A DNA stretch of 10,000 nucleotides from Penaeus vannamei (GCF_042767895.1 NC_091552.1:9917489-9927488); one strand, 5' to 3'; numbered from the stretch's first letter, positions 1 to 8,474 are shown. Translations and numbers: made by a program. Notes: generated from the sequence alone by a model not told the origin.

Positions 1-33
1 CTTCTTCTTCCTCTTTTTCTTCTTCTTCTTCTT
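1..33 (+). repeat. (TTC)n tail of the preceding unit
   Basis: Pure pyrimidine run made mostly of TTC triplets. It occupies the same place as the ends of the pyrimidine tracts before copies B and C, so a further unit very probably precedes the window. Confidence 0.85.
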
Positions 34-471
34 GTATTAAGCCATTTTACTGGGTACGTGAGTGGATGGTGTTAATTTGCAGAACATTTTATCTAGGTTT
101 CTTGCGTGTTAAAGTTTGCGTGTTCTTTCCGAGCTCCTTCTTGCAGTGTTCTTCTGTTTTGCTCTTTCTTGTATCGAGTAATTTTTTCTTTTCTCTTTTT
201 TCTATTTATTTCCAGTTATCGGTTTCTCTTAGAAAGTTCAATACAGGTTTCGTTTTTCTTTTTTTCTTCTTCTTTTTTTTATTTGTAGTGGGAAATACTA
301 TATATCTTGAAATCTAACTATATTTGTTTCTGTGTTTAGGATTTAGGAAAGAAAAGCTTGCCTTGTATTTTTTTTTTTTTTTTTATCATATTTGACTTTC
401 TTTGCTTCTATCACTTTCTCGGTACTAGATAATAACTGCTTAACCCTTTTAAAATCTTAAACATGAGAATC
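34..471. other. T-rich complex segment, copy A
   Basis: About 440 bp of T-rich, mostly non-repetitive sequence, with an uninterrupted T17 at 368-384. It is recognisable in all three units. An open frame from 66 to 317 reads as a hydrophobic, Phe- and Ser-rich peptide. It keeps its frame into copy B only because of a 3-bp deletion, and ends in copy C at an in-frame TAG after a 4-bp deletion. It is therefore not treated as a gene. No promoter or RNA gene was recognised. Confidence 0.7.
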
Positions 472-840
472 CAATAATGATGATGATAGTGATAATAGCC
501 ATGATAATGGTAGTATTAGTAGTCATAATAGTGATAATAATGATAATGATAAAGGTAATGATATTCATGACGATAATGTTAATGAGAATAATAACTGAAA
601 CAATAGCAATAATAATAATAACGGCAATAGCAATAATGATAATGATAATAATAATGAAAATAATATTACTAGTGATAAAGATAATAATAACAACATAATG
701 ATAATAATGACAATAATAATAATGATTATGATAATAATCGTGATAAAAACTAAAATAATTGTAAAAGAAAATAATAAGAAGAATGATAACATCAATAACT
801 ATGAGAAGAGCTTTAATAAAAAGAATAACCATAATAACTA
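472..840. repeat. Degenerate AAT/GAT triplet block, copy A
   Basis: About 370 bp built from imperfect AAT, GAT and related triplets (ATAATGATAATAATAAC-like), very AT-rich. Both strands stay open here (for example 449-847 on the minus strand), giving Ile/Met- or Ile/Leu-rich readings with no protein-like complexity. It is an old, interrupted trinucleotide microsatellite. Its low melting stability could make it easily unwound, but that is inference. Confidence 0.9.
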
Positions 841-910
841 AAAGCACTCAGAGAGCGCATACCTCCGCCAAGGCAATTTAGTCACTGATGCAATAAAGAT
901 ATTCACACTT
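841..910 (-). repeat. Conserved CCTCCGCCAAGG block, possible half of a dispersed element, copy A
   Basis: GC-richer block with AGAGCGCATACCTCCGCCAA, standing between the triplet block and the minisatellite. Read on the minus strand it gives TTGGCGGAGGTATGCGCTCT. I recall closely similar sequence (CTTGGCGGAGGTCTGCGCTC) as a dispersed motif in many marine invertebrate and other animal genomes, often read as LAEVCALRVLF in spurious proteins. That family link is from memory and unverified. Conservation across the three units is seen directly. Confidence 0.55.
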
Positions 911-1580
911 GAAGAATTACATCAAAATCCTCTTTCTCAGGTACACAGGTGACGTCCGTAAACAATAATTAATCAATTCAAGAATTACATCAAAATCCTC
1001 TTTCTCACGTACACAGGTGACGTCCGTAAACAGTAATTAATAACTTGAAGAATTACATCAAAATCCTCTTTCTCAGGTACACAGGTGACGTCCGTAAACA
1101 GTAATTAATAACTTCAAGAATTACATCAAAATCCTCTTTCTCACGTACACAGGTGACGTCCGTAAACAGTAATTAATAACTTGAAGAATTACATCAAAAT
1201 CCTCTTTCTCAGGTACACAGGTGACGTCCGTAAACAATAATTAATAAATTCAAGAATTACATCAAAATCCTCTTTCTCAGGAACACAGGTGACGTCCGTA
1301 AACAATAATTAATAACTTCAAGAATTACATCAAAATCCTCTTTCTCAGGTACACAGGTGACGTCCGTAAACAAGAATTAATAACTTCAAGAATTACATCA
1401 AAATCCTCTTTCTCAGGTACACAGGTGACGTCCGTAAACAATAATTAATAACTTCAAGAATTACATCAAAATCCTCTTTCTCAGGTACACAGGTGACGTC
1501 CGTAAACAATAATTAATAACTTCAAGAATTACATCAAAATCCTCTTTCTCAGGTACACAGGTGACGTCCGTAAACAATAA
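911..1580. repeat. 68-bp minisatellite, 10 units, copy A
   Basis: Ten direct repeats starting at 911, 979, 1047, 1115, 1183, 1251, 1319, 1387, 1455 and 1523, all at exactly 68-bp spacing. The last is cut to 58 bp. The unit begins (C/G)AAGAATTACATCAAAATCC, continues through CTCTTTCTCAGGTACACAGG and TGACGTCCGTAAACAATAAT, and ends TAATAACTT. Units differ by a few substitutions and no indels. There are no unique spacers, so this is not a CRISPR array. Each unit carries TGACGTCC. Confidence 0.97.
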
Positions 1581-1793
1581 GAGTAGTGATGCAACCTTTC
1601 AAAAATTACCGAATCCGGATAAAAGTAATAATAATGCTAATCATGCTAATGGTGATGATGACGAAAGTGTTGCTATCAGTTAAGAGAATAATGTGTCACT
1701 CTTTTGAACTTCTTCAAATAGTGTAATTATGTATTCGTTTTTGTTTGTTTGTTTGTTTTAATCCTCGTAGATTTTACCATGCCATGTACTTAT

Positions 1794-1796
<3 letters not shown>
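1581..1796. other. AT-rich segment with TTTG run, copy A
   Basis: About 215 bp of mostly complex sequence. It begins GAGTAGTGATGCAACCTTTC and passes through ATTACCGAATCCGGATAAAA, which resembles, from memory, part of the same dispersed family as the CCTCCGCCAAGG block. It then has a short triplet stretch and a (TTTG)n run at about 1737-1760. No gene was seen. Confidence 0.6.

Positions 1797-1832
<36 letters not shown>
1797..1832. repeat. (CA)18 microsatellite, copy A
   Basis: Uninterrupted CA dinucleotide run of 36 bp. The equivalent in copy B is only (CA)5. Confidence 0.97.
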
Positions 1833-1836
<4 letters not shown>

Positions 1837-1935
1837 GATAGATAAATAAATACATATAGACAGACTGACATACATCCAGACAAACAGATAGAGAGATAGA
1901 GAAAGAAACAGATAGAACGGCGGACAGACAGACAG
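1833..1935. repeat. Compound GATA/GACA microsatellite, copy A
   Basis: Imperfect GATA, AATA and GACA tetranucleotides (ACAGATAGATAAATAAATAC, then GACAGACAGACAG), purine- and A-rich on the plus strand. Confidence 0.85.
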
Positions 1936-2123
1936 CCTTACGTTCAGCAAAGACAAATATAATCTTTACCCCAGAGTGCAGGCTAGAGGTTTGGAAGGGA
2001 AGCAGAAAGGGAAGAAAGGGAAGGGTTCAGAGCAACATGAATCAATGTTCATTATCCGTTCCCGCAAGGCAAGGCAACATACAAATGGGTAAAATCCTGT
2101 TGTTTGGGGATTCCGATCTGCTG
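1936..2123. other. Complex linker segment, copy A
   Basis: About 190 bp of complex sequence between the GACA repeats and the G-rich tract. Part of a minus-strand open frame (1966-2268) ends here. Its complex part is out of frame with the corresponding part of copy B because copy B has one extra A in CAAGGCAAAGGC. No gene is supported. Confidence 0.6.
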
Positions 2124-2250
2124 TGGAAGGAAGGAGGGAGAGGGGGGGGGGAGGGAGGGAGAGGGAGAGGGAGGTGGGGGAGGGTGAGAAGAGAGAAAAA
2201 GAGAGAGTGGGGGGGTGATAGAGGAAGAAAGAGATGAAGAGGGAGAAAGA
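2124..2250 (+). repeat. G-rich purine tract with quadruplex-forming pattern, copy A
   Basis: Almost pure purine stretch (GGAAGGAAGGAGGGAG...) with G10 at 2142-2151 and many runs of three or more G separated by one to five bases, around 2135-2180. This fits the usual G3+N1-7 pattern for G-quadruplexes. Whether it folds is inference. Confidence 0.8.
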
Positions 2251-2290
2251 AGTACTGAGTGACCTCACGCAGATTTAGTACCTTTTTCTC
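2243..2290. repeat. Inverted repeat at the purine/pyrimidine junction, copy A
   Basis: Left arm GAGAAAGAAGTACT (2243-2256) pairs with right arm AGTACCTTTTTCTC (2277-2290) at 12 of 14 positions, with a 20-base loop. Upstream sequence is purine-rich and downstream sequence pyrimidine-rich, so pairing could extend loosely beyond the arms. Confidence 0.7.
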
Positions 2291-2370
2291 TTCTTTGTTC
2301 GCTTCCCTTACCCTCACACCATTTTCCCATTTTCTCCTGTTTCCTGTCTCTCTTACTCTCTCTCTTTCTC

Positions 2371-2412
2371 ATTCTCATTCTCATTCTCATTCTCATTCTC
2401 ATTCTCATTCTC
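2371..2412 (+). repeat. (ATTCTC)7 hexanucleotide block
   Basis: Seven uninterrupted ATTCTC units, directly in phase with the following GTTCTC block. The two blocks differ only at the first base of the hexamer. Confidence 0.97.
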
Positions 2413-2520
2413 GTTCTCGTTCTCGTTCTTGTTCTCGTTCTCGTTCTCGTTCTCGTTCTCGTTCTCGTTCTCGTTCTCGTTCTCGTTCTCGTTCTCGTTC
2501 TCGTTCTCGTTCTCGTTCTC
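2413..2520 (+). repeat. (GTTCTC)18 hexanucleotide block
   Basis: Eighteen hexamers in perfect phase, one of them (2425-2430) GTTCTT. Each junction makes a CpG, so the block is a run of CpGs at 6-bp spacing in otherwise AT- and CT-rich DNA. It is followed by TTTCTC units from 2521. Open frames through it give Ser-Arg or Phe-Ser repeats and are not genes. Confidence 0.97.
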
Positions 2521-2818
<298 letters not shown>

Positions 2819-3395
2819 AGACGCTGTAGACGAATACTGATTGCTTGTTAAATTATTCGTTCTGCATTTTTATTTAATTCTTTTAAATGATAGAATTTTT
2901 AAGGAATAAGTAGCTTCGATACATAAGCGATAATGAAATATGGATAATGCGTTAATGGAAAATATTGCACTGTGCGCAAAAATAGTGCCGATTTGCTTTA
3001 ATATCACTGCGCTTTATCAATTATATCACAGGTTTACTTGTCATCGTAACAGAATTAATGTAATATGCAGCTTTACATAATGCCATTTAACATTTCCATA
3101 CTGCGCAGCCTGAATTTTAGCATGAAACAGGACATGCACTAAGTAGACCTATGATTTGTTGAATAATAATGCATTCGTAATCACGCAGTACATAACAATA
3201 GGTGGTTACCATTTCTGCACATGCAATAATGTTGCGTGTATAAACCAGCGATACGCCGAATGGATATTTATCAACATTCACGAATGCGAATATGAATTTC
3301 CAATATTCGAGAATGCAAAGGTAGATGCTTTGGTTCCGGGGATATCTGATGCAACCCGGATGAACTTTGAACATGGCGTATCTCGCTAGAAAGCA
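2819..3395. other. Complex AT-rich segment 1, copy A
   Basis: About 577 bp of non-repetitive, AT-rich sequence between two pyrimidine tracts. Open frames at 3117-3374 (minus) and 3156-3389 (plus) do not survive in copy B, which has TGA in the minus-strand frame (GAA TAT TGA) and TAG in the plus-strand frame (AAC TAG). A small inverted repeat lies at 3275-3315. No tRNA, promoter or splice structure was recognised. Confidence 0.7.
3275..3315. repeat. Small inverted repeat, copy A
   Basis: CATTCACGAAT (3275-3285) and ATTCGAGAATG (3305-3315) pair at 10 of 11 positions. In an alternative register CGAATAT (3287-3293) pairs perfectly with ATATTCG (3303-3309) across a 9-base loop. The same structure is present in copy B at 7201-7241. 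Confidence 0.5.
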
Positions 3396-3458
3396 CTTTC
3401 TTTCTCTTTCTTTTTCTTTCTCTCTTTATTTTTCTTTCTCTCTCTCTCTTTCTCTTTT

Positions 3459-3529
<71 letters not shown>

Positions 3530-3649
3530 TTTCTCCCTCTCTCTCTCTCTCTCTCCCTCTCTCTTTCTCTCGGCTTCACTCTCTCTCTTTCTCTTTTTAC
3601 TCTCTCTCTTTCTCTAGATTTCGCTCTTTCTTTTTCTTTTTCTTTTCTC

Positions 3650-3702
<53 letters not shown>

Positions 3703-3720
3703 TCCCTCTCTCTATCTATC
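3396..3720 (+). repeat. Second pyrimidine tract (CT)n, copy A
   Basis: About 325 bp nearly pure pyrimidine: TTTCTC-like units, several CT runs (including (TC)23 at 3651-3696) and a short CTATCTATC end. Open frames on both strands are Ser/Leu or Arg/Glu low-complexity readings. Confidence 0.95.
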
Positions 3721-4450
3721 GAGCATTCCCTATCTTTTTATTTGTTTGTTTGCTTTCCTGTCTGCCTGTGTGTTTATCAAAGTATCTATCTGTAATATAA
3801 AATCATTCTTATCTTGTCATGACCCCAAACCCTGGAGATAATTTTTTTTCTTTTTTACAATTTTGATAACACGTTATCAAATATCAATCAAGAAAAAAAA
3901 AAACGAAAACTTATTAAAACTCCGGCAACACTACTAAGAGAAATGAGATAAGGATAAGAATAAATAACAACAATTATAATGATAATGATATCAGTCCAGG
4001 AGTTAACTTGGAGCAGCTGCCTAGTACATCTAAGCGTTTTAATTCGTTTAATAAAGTGCTAGAGAAACCGGATAAATATTCATAAAATTAGCATCTGTAA
4101 AGTGCTTGCAGACAACATGCAAATGGAAATACAAGTGAGAGTAATATGAATCTTGCTTCATGCAGAATTATATTACTTCATTTATCTTTTTTTTTTATCT
4201 TCCTCTTTGTTTATTTTACTTTGTGTTTTGTGTCTTTTTCTAGGATACGTAACACTTTTTCTTTCTCTCTCTCTTTTAATTTCCTCTCCATTACACCATT
4301 ATCCTGCTCTAGAACTTATCCCTAAGTTTTAACATACTGCCCGACATATAGTACCTTTTCGCGTAAAATTTATTTGTCATTAACGCCAAAATAACACCTC
4401 TTCTGCATAATTTCTCTCCAGCAAGGAAGTTATCTTAACAAAATCCGTAT
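3721..4450. other. Complex segment 2, copy A
   Basis: About 730 bp of mostly complex, AT-rich sequence with an A11 run at 3893-3903 and a palindrome GCAGCTGC at 4013-4020. It has no long open frame. The part from about 4247 to 4431 is identical to copy B, which contrasts with the roughly 5 percent divergence in segment 1. No gene was recognised. Confidence 0.7.
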
Positions 4451-4735
4451 GTTTTTGTTTTGTTTTTTTCTTTTTGTTTTTTGTTTTTCCCGTATGTTTT
4501 TTTTCTTTTTACTTTTCTTTTCTTTTCTTTTCTTTTCTTTTCTTTTCTTTTCTTTTCTTTTCTTTTCTTTTCTTTTCTTTTCTTTTCTTTTCTTTTCTTT
4601 TCTTTTCTTTGTTTTCTTTTCTTTCTTTCTTTCTTTTCTTTTCTTTTTCTTTTCTTTTCTTCTTATTCTTATGCTAATGCTTCTCCTTCTTCTACTTCTT
4701 CATCTTCTTCTTCTTCTTCTTTTTCCTCTTCTTGC
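4451..4735 (+). repeat. (TTTTC)n and (TTC)n pyrimidine tract, end of copy A
   Basis: T-rich start, then about 20 CTTTT units at 4512-4610, degenerate CTTT/CTTTT, and a TTC-rich end (about 4680-4733). Three overlapping open frames here are Phe/Leu/Ser low-complexity readings. The tract marks the junction between tandem units. Confidence 0.96.
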
Positions 4736-5169
4736 ATTAAGCCATTTTACTGGGTACATGAGTGGATGGTGTTAATTTGCAGATTTTATCTAGGTTTCTT
4801 GCGTGTTAAAGTTTGCGTGTTCTCTCCGAGCTCTTTCTTGCAGTGTTCTTCTGTTTTGCTCTTTCTTGTATCGAGTATTTTTTTCCTTTCTCCTTTTTCT
4901 ATTTATTTCCAGTTATCGATTTCTCTTAGAAAGTTCAATATAGGTTTCGTTTTTTCCTTTTTTCCTTTTTTTTCTTTTTATTTGTAGTGGGAAATACTAT
5001 ATATCTTTAAATCTAAATATATTTGTTTCTGTGTTTAGGATTTAGGAAAGAAAATCTTGCATTATATTATTTTCTTTTGAAAATGATATTTGACTTTCTC
5101 TGCTTTGCATTTTCTCGGTGCTAGATAATAACTGCTTAACCCTTTCAGAATCTTAAACATGATAATCCA
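4734..5169. other. T-rich complex segment, copy B
   Basis: Counterpart of the segment at 34-471. Differences include TACATGAG for TACGTGAG (a CpG to CpA change), loss of three bases in the TTTGCAG(AAC)ATTTT region, and replacement of the poly-T by a short mixed sequence around 5065-5085. No gene was seen. Confidence 0.7.
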
Positions 5170-5521
5170 ATAATGATGATGATAGTAATAATAGCCATGA
5201 TAATGGTAATAACAGTAGTCATAATAGTGATAATAATGATAATAATTAAGGTATGATTATGATAGTGTTAATGGACCAATAGCAATAACAATAATAACAC
5301 CAATAGCAATAATGATAATGATAACAATAATAAAAATAATATTAGTAATGATAATGATAATAATAACAACATAATAATAATAATGACAATAATAATAATG
5401 ATAATGATAATAATAATAATCGTGATAAAAACTGAAATAATTGTAAAGAATTATAATAATAAGAATAATAACATCAATAACGATGAAAAGAGATATGATA
5501 AAAAGAATAACAATAATACTT
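5170..5521. repeat. Degenerate AAT/GAT triplet block, copy B
   Basis: Same degenerate triplet block as 472-840, with several internal indels, including loss of part of the AAAGGTAATGATATTCATGA stretch. The open frame on the minus strand is a by-product of the triplet periodicity. Confidence 0.9.
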
Positions 5522-5592
5522 AGAACCAATCAGAGAGCGCATACCTCCGCCAAGGCAATTTAGTCACTGATGCAATAAAGATATTCACACTT
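5522..5592 (-). repeat. Conserved CCTCCGCCAAGG block, copy B
   Basis: Copy B counterpart of 841-910. The core AGAGCGCATACCTCCGCCAA and the following sequence to TGATGCAATAAAG are identical to copy A. The first bases read ACCAATCAG instead of AAGCACTCAG. Confidence 0.55.
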
Positions 5593-5786
5593 CAAGAATT
5601 ACATCAAAATCCTCTTTCTCAGGTACACAGGTGACGTCCGTAAACAATTATTAATAAATTCAAGAATTACATCAAAATCCTCTTTCTCAGGTACACAGGT
5701 GACGTCCATAAACAATAATTAATAACTTCAAGAATTACATCAAAATCCTCTTTCTCAGGTACACAGCTGACGTCCGTAAACAATAA
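5593..5786. repeat. 68-bp minisatellite, 3 units, copy B
   Basis: Three units starting at 5593, 5661 and 5729, the last ending at 5786 with the same truncation point as in copy A. Private variants are CCATAAAC in unit 2 (CpG to CpA) and CAGCTGACGTCC in unit 3. Confidence 0.97.
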
Positions 5787-6003
5787 GAGTAGTGATGCAA
5801 CCTTTCAAAAAATTACTGAATCCGGATAAAAGTAATAATAATGCTAATCATACTAATGGTGATGATGACGAAAGTGTTGCTATCAGTTAAGAGAATAATG
5901 TGTCACTCTTTTGAAGTTCTACAAATAATGTAATTATGTATTCGTTTTTGTTTGTTTGTTTGTTTTAATCCTCGTAGATTTTACCATGCCATGTATCTAT
6001 AAA
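5787..6003. other. AT-rich segment with TTTG run, copy B
   Basis: Near-identical counterpart of 1581-1796 with a handful of substitutions (ATTACTGAATCC for ATTACCGAATCC, CATACTAATG for CATGCTAATG). The TTTG run is at about 5943-5966. No gene was seen. Confidence 0.6.
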
Positions 6004-6133
6004 CACACACACATACATATACAGATAGATAAATAAATACATATAAACACACTGACATACAGCCAGACAAACAGATCAAACAGATAGAGAGATAGAGAAA
6101 GAAACAGATAGAACGGCGGACAGACAGACAGCC
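6004..6133. repeat. (CA)5 plus compound GATA/GACA microsatellite, copy B
   Basis: Counterpart of 1797-1935. The CA run is cut to five repeats at 6004-6013. A short duplication of ACAGATCAA-type sequence near 6070-6085 lengthens the GATA part. Confidence 0.88.
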
Positions 6134-6323
6134 TTACGTTCAGCAAAGACAAATATAATCTTTACCCCAGAGTGCAGGCTAGTGGTTTGGAAGGGAAGCA
6201 GAAGGGGAAGAAAGGGAAGGGTTCAGCGCAACATGAATCAATGTTCATTATCCGTTCCCGCAAGGCAAAGGCAACATACAAATGGGTAAAATCCTGTTGT
6301 TTGGGGATTCCGATCTGCTGTGG
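6134..6323. other. Complex linker segment, copy B
   Basis: Counterpart of 1936-2123, nearly identical apart from scattered substitutions and a single inserted A at about 6266-6270, which breaks frame correspondence. No gene was seen. Confidence 0.6.
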
Positions 6324-6450
6324 AAGGAAGGAGGGAGGGAGAGGGAGAGGGAGGGAGAGAGGGAGGTGGGGGAGGGTGAGAAGAGAGAAAAAGAGAGAGT
6401 GGGGGTGATAGAGGAAGAGGGAGATGGAGAGGGAGAAAGAGGTACTGAGT
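6324..6450 (+). repeat. G-rich purine tract with quadruplex-forming pattern, copy B
   Basis: Counterpart of 2124-2250. The G10 run is absent, but several GGG runs separated by one to five bases remain (GAGGGAGGGAGAGGGAGAGG). Confidence 0.8.
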
Positions 6451-6490
6451 GACCTCACGCAGATTTAGTCCCTTTTTCTCTTCTTCTTTG
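6443..6490. repeat. Inverted repeat at the purine/pyrimidine junction, copy B
   Basis: Left arm GAGAAAGAGGTACT (6443-6456) and right arm AGTCCCTTTTTCTC (6477-6490) match at 12 of 14 positions around the same 20-base loop. One mismatch lies at a different position from copy A. Confidence 0.65.
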
Positions 6491-6538
6491 TTCGCTTCCC
6501 TTACCCTCACCCCATTTTCCTATTTTCTCCTGTTTCCT

Positions 6539-6551
6539 ATCTCTCTTACTC

Positions 6552-6590
<39 letters not shown>

Positions 6591-6670
6591 TTCTCTTTCT
6601 CTTTCTCTTTCTCTTTCTCTTTCTCTTTCTCTTTCTCTTTCTCTTTCTCTTTCTCTCTCTCTTTCTCTTT

Positions 6671-6704
<34 letters not shown>

Positions 6705-6721
6705 GTCTCTCTCTCTCTCCT
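6539..6721 (+). repeat. First pyrimidine tract, TTTCTC hexanucleotide, copy B
   Basis: Counterpart of 2341-2818, only about 183 bp. The hexamer is TTTCTC throughout, with no ATTCTC or GTTCTC units, followed by short CT runs. It ends with the same TCCTAG junction as copy A. Confidence 0.95.
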
Positions 6722-7321
6722 AGACGTTGCAGACGAATACTGATTGCTTGTTAAATTATTCGTTCTGTAAAGTGACGAGGTTGATGTGCTTTCATTTTAT
6801 TTAATTCTTTTAAATGATAGAATTTTTAAGGAATAAGTAGCTTCGATACAAAGCGATAATGAAATATGGATAATGCGTTAATGGAAAATATTGCACTCTG
6901 CGCAAACATAGTGCAGATTTGCTTTAATATCAGTGCGCTTTATCAATTAAATCACAGGTTTACTTATCATCGTAACAGAATGAATGTAATATGCAGCTTT
7001 ACATAATGCCATTGAACATTTCCATACTGCACAGCCTGAATTTCAGCATGAAACAGGACATGCACTAAGTAGACCTATGATTTGTTGAATAATAATGCAT
7101 TCGTAATCACGCAGTACATAACAATAGGTGGTTACTATTTCTGCACATGCAATAATGTTGCGTGTATAAACTAGCGATACGCGGAATGGATAGTTTTCAA
7201 CATTCACGAATGCGAATATGAATTTTCAATATTCGAGAATGCAAAGGTAGATGCATTGGTTCCGGGAATATCTGATGCAACCCGGATGAACTTTGAACAT
7301 GGCGTATCTCGCTAGAAAGCA
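6722..7321. other. Complex AT-rich segment 1, copy B
   Basis: Counterpart of 2819-3395, 600 bp. It contains about 24 bp (around 6767-6790, AAAGTGACGAGGTTGATGTG and flanks) missing from copy A. A hand comparison of about 190 bp (2940-3130 versus 6866-7056) gives about ten substitutions, roughly 5 percent. No gene was seen. Confidence 0.7.
7201..7241. repeat. Small inverted repeat, copy B
   Basis: Same arms as 3275-3315. The one substitution here, in the loop (AATTTTC for AATTTCC), leaves both pairings intact. Confidence 0.5.
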
Positions 7322-7686
<365 letters not shown>

Positions 7687-8474
7687 GAGCATTCCCTATC
7701 TTTTTATTTATTCATTTGTTGGCCTTCCTGTCTGTCCGTCTGTTTATCAAAGTATCTATCTATCTATATTATATCTAAAATAATTCTTATCTTGTCATAA
7801 GCCCAAAACCTGGAGATAACTTTTTTCTTTTTCACAATTTTGATAATACGTTATCAAATATTGATAAAAAACGAAAACTTATTAAAAATCCGGCAACACT
7901 ACTAAGAGAAATGAGATAAGGATAAGAATAAATAACAATAATTATGATGATAATGATGATATCAGTCCAGGAGTTAACTTGGAGCAGCTGCCTAGTACAT
8001 CCAAGCGTTTTAATTCGTTTAATAAAGTGCTAGAGAAACCGGATAAATATTCATAAAATTAGCATCTGTAAAGTGCTTGCAGACAACATGCAAATGGAAA
8101 TACGAGTGAGAGTAATAAGAATTTTGCTTGTGAATGCAAAATTTCACTATCATATTCACATTTCTCTGACCCGCACCTTATGCAGAATTATATTACTGCA
8201 TTTATCAATTTTTTTATATTTTCTTCCTCTTTGTTTATTTTACTTTGTGTTTTGTGTCTTTTTCTAGAATACGTAACACTTTTTCTTTCTCTCTCTCTTT
8301 TAATTTCCTCTCCATTACACCATTATCCTGCTCTAGAACTTATCCCTAAGTTTTAACATACTGCCCGACATATAGTACCTTTTCGCGTAAAATTTATTTG
8401 TCATTAACGCCAAAATAACACCTCTTCTGCATAATTTCTCTCCAGCAAGGAAGTTACCTTAACAAAAACCTGTA
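7687..8474. other. Complex segment 2, copy B
   Basis: About 788 bp counterpart of 3721-4450. It includes about 49 bp around 8130-8178 absent from copy A. That insertion keeps a 64-residue frame (8073-8267) open, but copy A has a TGA (AGA GTA ATA TGA) in the same frame before the insertion point, so no gene is called. Confidence 0.7.

Noticed and set aside
70..86. Possible 3' splice site (pyrimidine-rich upstream, then TTTGCAG)
   Set aside because: No coding exon follows, and the sequence after the AG differs by indels in all three units.
66..317. 83-residue frame in the T-rich segment, also open in copy B
   Set aside because: The same frame in copy C meets TAG after a 4-bp deletion (AGA ACA TTT TAG). 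The composition is T-driven Phe/Ser/Leu with no recognisable domain.
449..847. 132-residue Ile-rich minus-strand frame resembling a membrane protein
   Set aside because: It is produced by the AAT/GAT triplet periodicity, which leaves several frames open at once. The sequence is not conserved between units.
911..1580. CRISPR array
   Set aside because: The repeats are contiguous 68-bp units with no unique spacers, in eukaryotic DNA without cas genes.
1966..2268. Minus-strand frame whose C-terminal part (LRERIMNIDSCC...) recurs in copy B
   Set aside because: A single inserted A in copy B shifts the frame just upstream of the shared part, and the rest is purine-tract low complexity.
3347..3361. 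TGATGCAACCCGGAT, resembling the TGATGCAACC...CCGGAT flank of the minisatellite
   Set aside because: The match is short and not accompanied by other shared sequence, so chance is likely.
3117..3374. 85-residue minus-strand frame in complex segment 1
   Set aside because: Copy B has TGA in place of the TGG codon (GAA TAT TGA), and substitutions show no coding pattern.
3156..3389. 77-residue plus-strand frame in complex segment 1
   Set aside because: It relies on a TTG start and is interrupted by TAG in copy B (AAC CAG to AAC TAG).
8073..8267. 64-residue frame in complex segment 2 of copy B
   Set aside because: It relies on a GTG start. The copy A counterpart has an in-frame TGA, and the frame passes through a 49-bp unit-specific segment and a T-rich tract.
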